From Caenorhabditis elegans (lineage: Eukaryota; Nematoda; Chromadorea; Rhabditida; Rhabditidae), in contig NC_003283.11 of NCBI RefSeq assembly GCF_000002985.6, positions 18,663,501 to 18,727,500 of the forward strand: a stretch of DNA of 64,000 nt, read 5' to 3'. Position numbers and translations under genes: made by a program. Each line of letters opens with the position of its first letter. Position 1 is the first letter of the stretch. Below, piece by piece: positions 62,871 through 64,000 of this stretch. The notes beneath the pieces were generated by a model. The model saw only the letters and a list, made by a program, of their open reading frames with translations. It was not told where the DNA came from and did not search any database.

Positions 62871-63860
62871 TGTATTTGGAATATTTGAAAAATCAAGTAT
62901 TGTAAAAAGATTTAAAAATGTCTGAAAAATTGTATTTCCTGTGCAAAAATGCCAGAAATTCTAAATTTTCAATGAAAAAAAACTCACTGGAATTCTGAAT
63001 TTCCAACATAAACATGTCTAAAATTTTTAATTTTCCTAGATGAAATAGCCTGAAAATTCACGTTTCCGATGTGAAAATGTCTGAAATTTTGAATTTTAAA
63101 AGTAAAACTGTCTGAAATTTTGAAATTCCTATGTAAACATGTCTAAAATTATTAATTTTCCTAGGTAAAAGTACCTGAAATTTTGAACTATCCATGTGAA
63201 AATGTTAGAAATTTTCGATTTTCCAACTTAAAAGTGTTGGAAAATTTGAATTTCCTGCGTAACATTGCTTGAAATTTTAAATTTCTAATTTAAAAAAGTC
63301 TGAAATTTTCGATTTTCCTACGTAAAAGTGCCTAATAATTGAAGTTTCCAATGTAAATCTGCCTGAAATTCCAAATTTTTAATGGAAACATTTTTGAAAA
63401 ATAAAATTTCCAGCATAAAATTGTGTGAAATTTTTCGTTTTCCTAGGTAAAATTGCCTGAAAATTCAAATTTCCCATGTAAGAAAGTCTGAAATTTTTGA
63501 TTTTCCTAGTTAAAAGTGCCTGAAAACTTAAGTTCCCAATGTTTAACTGTGTGAAATTTTAAACTTCCCATGTGAAATTATCCGAAATCTTAAATTTCTT
63601 GTTTAAAAAGTATCTTAATTTTTCTAATTTTCCATTTTGAATTTCCAACGTAAATGTGTTGTAAAACTTGAATTTTCTACTTTAAAATGTCTGAATTTCC
63701 CAATTTCCAATTTAAAAATGTCTGAAATTTTTGATTTTCCTACGAAAAAGTGCCTGAAATTCTGAATTTCTGATGTAAAAATGCCTGAAATTTCGATTTT
63801 CCTAGGTAAAAGTATCTGAAATCTTGAATTTCCAATGTAAAACTCTGTCTGAATAAATTC
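62871..63860. repeat. 'TTTTCCTAGGTAAAAGTGCC' tandem array
   Basis: About 30 units of the same interspersed repeat family in the orientation of 57.6 kb. The consensus is near TTTCCTACGTAAAAATGTCT followed by GAAATTTTGAA. Confidence 0.88.
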
Positions 63861-64000
63861 TTCATTTCAATTCTGCATTCAACTACACAAATCCCAAAAA
63901 ATTGTCCTGTAAAAATTGATTTTTTAAAAATTCTTTTTGTTTTTTCGCTTTTCAGAACTAGTCAAATGAGCCCAATCTGCAAAAAACTCGCAAAATCCAC

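Overview
The window reads as nuclear DNA of a Caenorhabditis-type nematode, probably close to C. elegans although the sequence alone does not fix the species. It is AT-rich. Genes have small exons and short introns with TTTTCAG-type acceptors, and several starts sit just after spliced-leader-type acceptors. Other worm hallmarks are AATAAA signals close to stop codons, telomere-like TTAGGC/TCAGGC hexamers, TACTGTAG hairpin repeats, a TA-flanked mariner element, TTAA-flanked MITEs, a BEL/Pao-type LTR fragment and a nematode-style nuclear receptor. Exon models below were assembled by hand; in each main model the splice phases close into one uninterrupted frame.

Left third (1-20.9 kb): a cluster of secreted trypsin-inhibitor-like (TIL) proteins. 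A partial minus-strand single-TIL gene lies at the edge (226-596). Next comes a plus-strand gene (6824-12519) with an N-glycan-rich Pro/Thr repeat followed by three TIL domains, then a plus-strand gene (13660-20831) with four short Cys modules and four TIL domains. The two large genes look like products of a duplication that carried a 19-bp minisatellite in the 3' flank. Their introns and spacers hold telomere-like hexamers, nested MITEs and a single 4.26-kb satellite intron.

Middle (21.5-37.5 kb): a small GPI-anchored CUB-domain gene (+) meets, tail to tail, an AKTIP/Fused-toes UEV protein gene (-). About 0.3 kb beyond the AKTIP start, a lysine-rich protein of unknown function is transcribed divergently (+). 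Next is a nuclear hormone receptor (34256-37461, +) whose first large exon encodes about 80 tandem SSDLPAT-type heptads fused in frame to the zinc-finger domain. This is the most unusual coding object in the window.

Right half (37.5-64 kb): two paralogous genes for small Cys-rich single-pass membrane proteins (38087-41814, +; 52415-56444, -) face each other across about 10.6 kb of rearranged DNA. That interval holds intact orphan copies of the receptor's last exon, minisatellites that appear to have grown from its 3' flank, a BEL/Pao gag fragment, MITEs, a 940-bp non-autonomous mariner element and three small candidate genes. Beyond 56.5 kb there are only repeat arrays, degenerate minus-strand exon-like blocks, a second telomere-like array in the opposite orientation, and a solo LTR.
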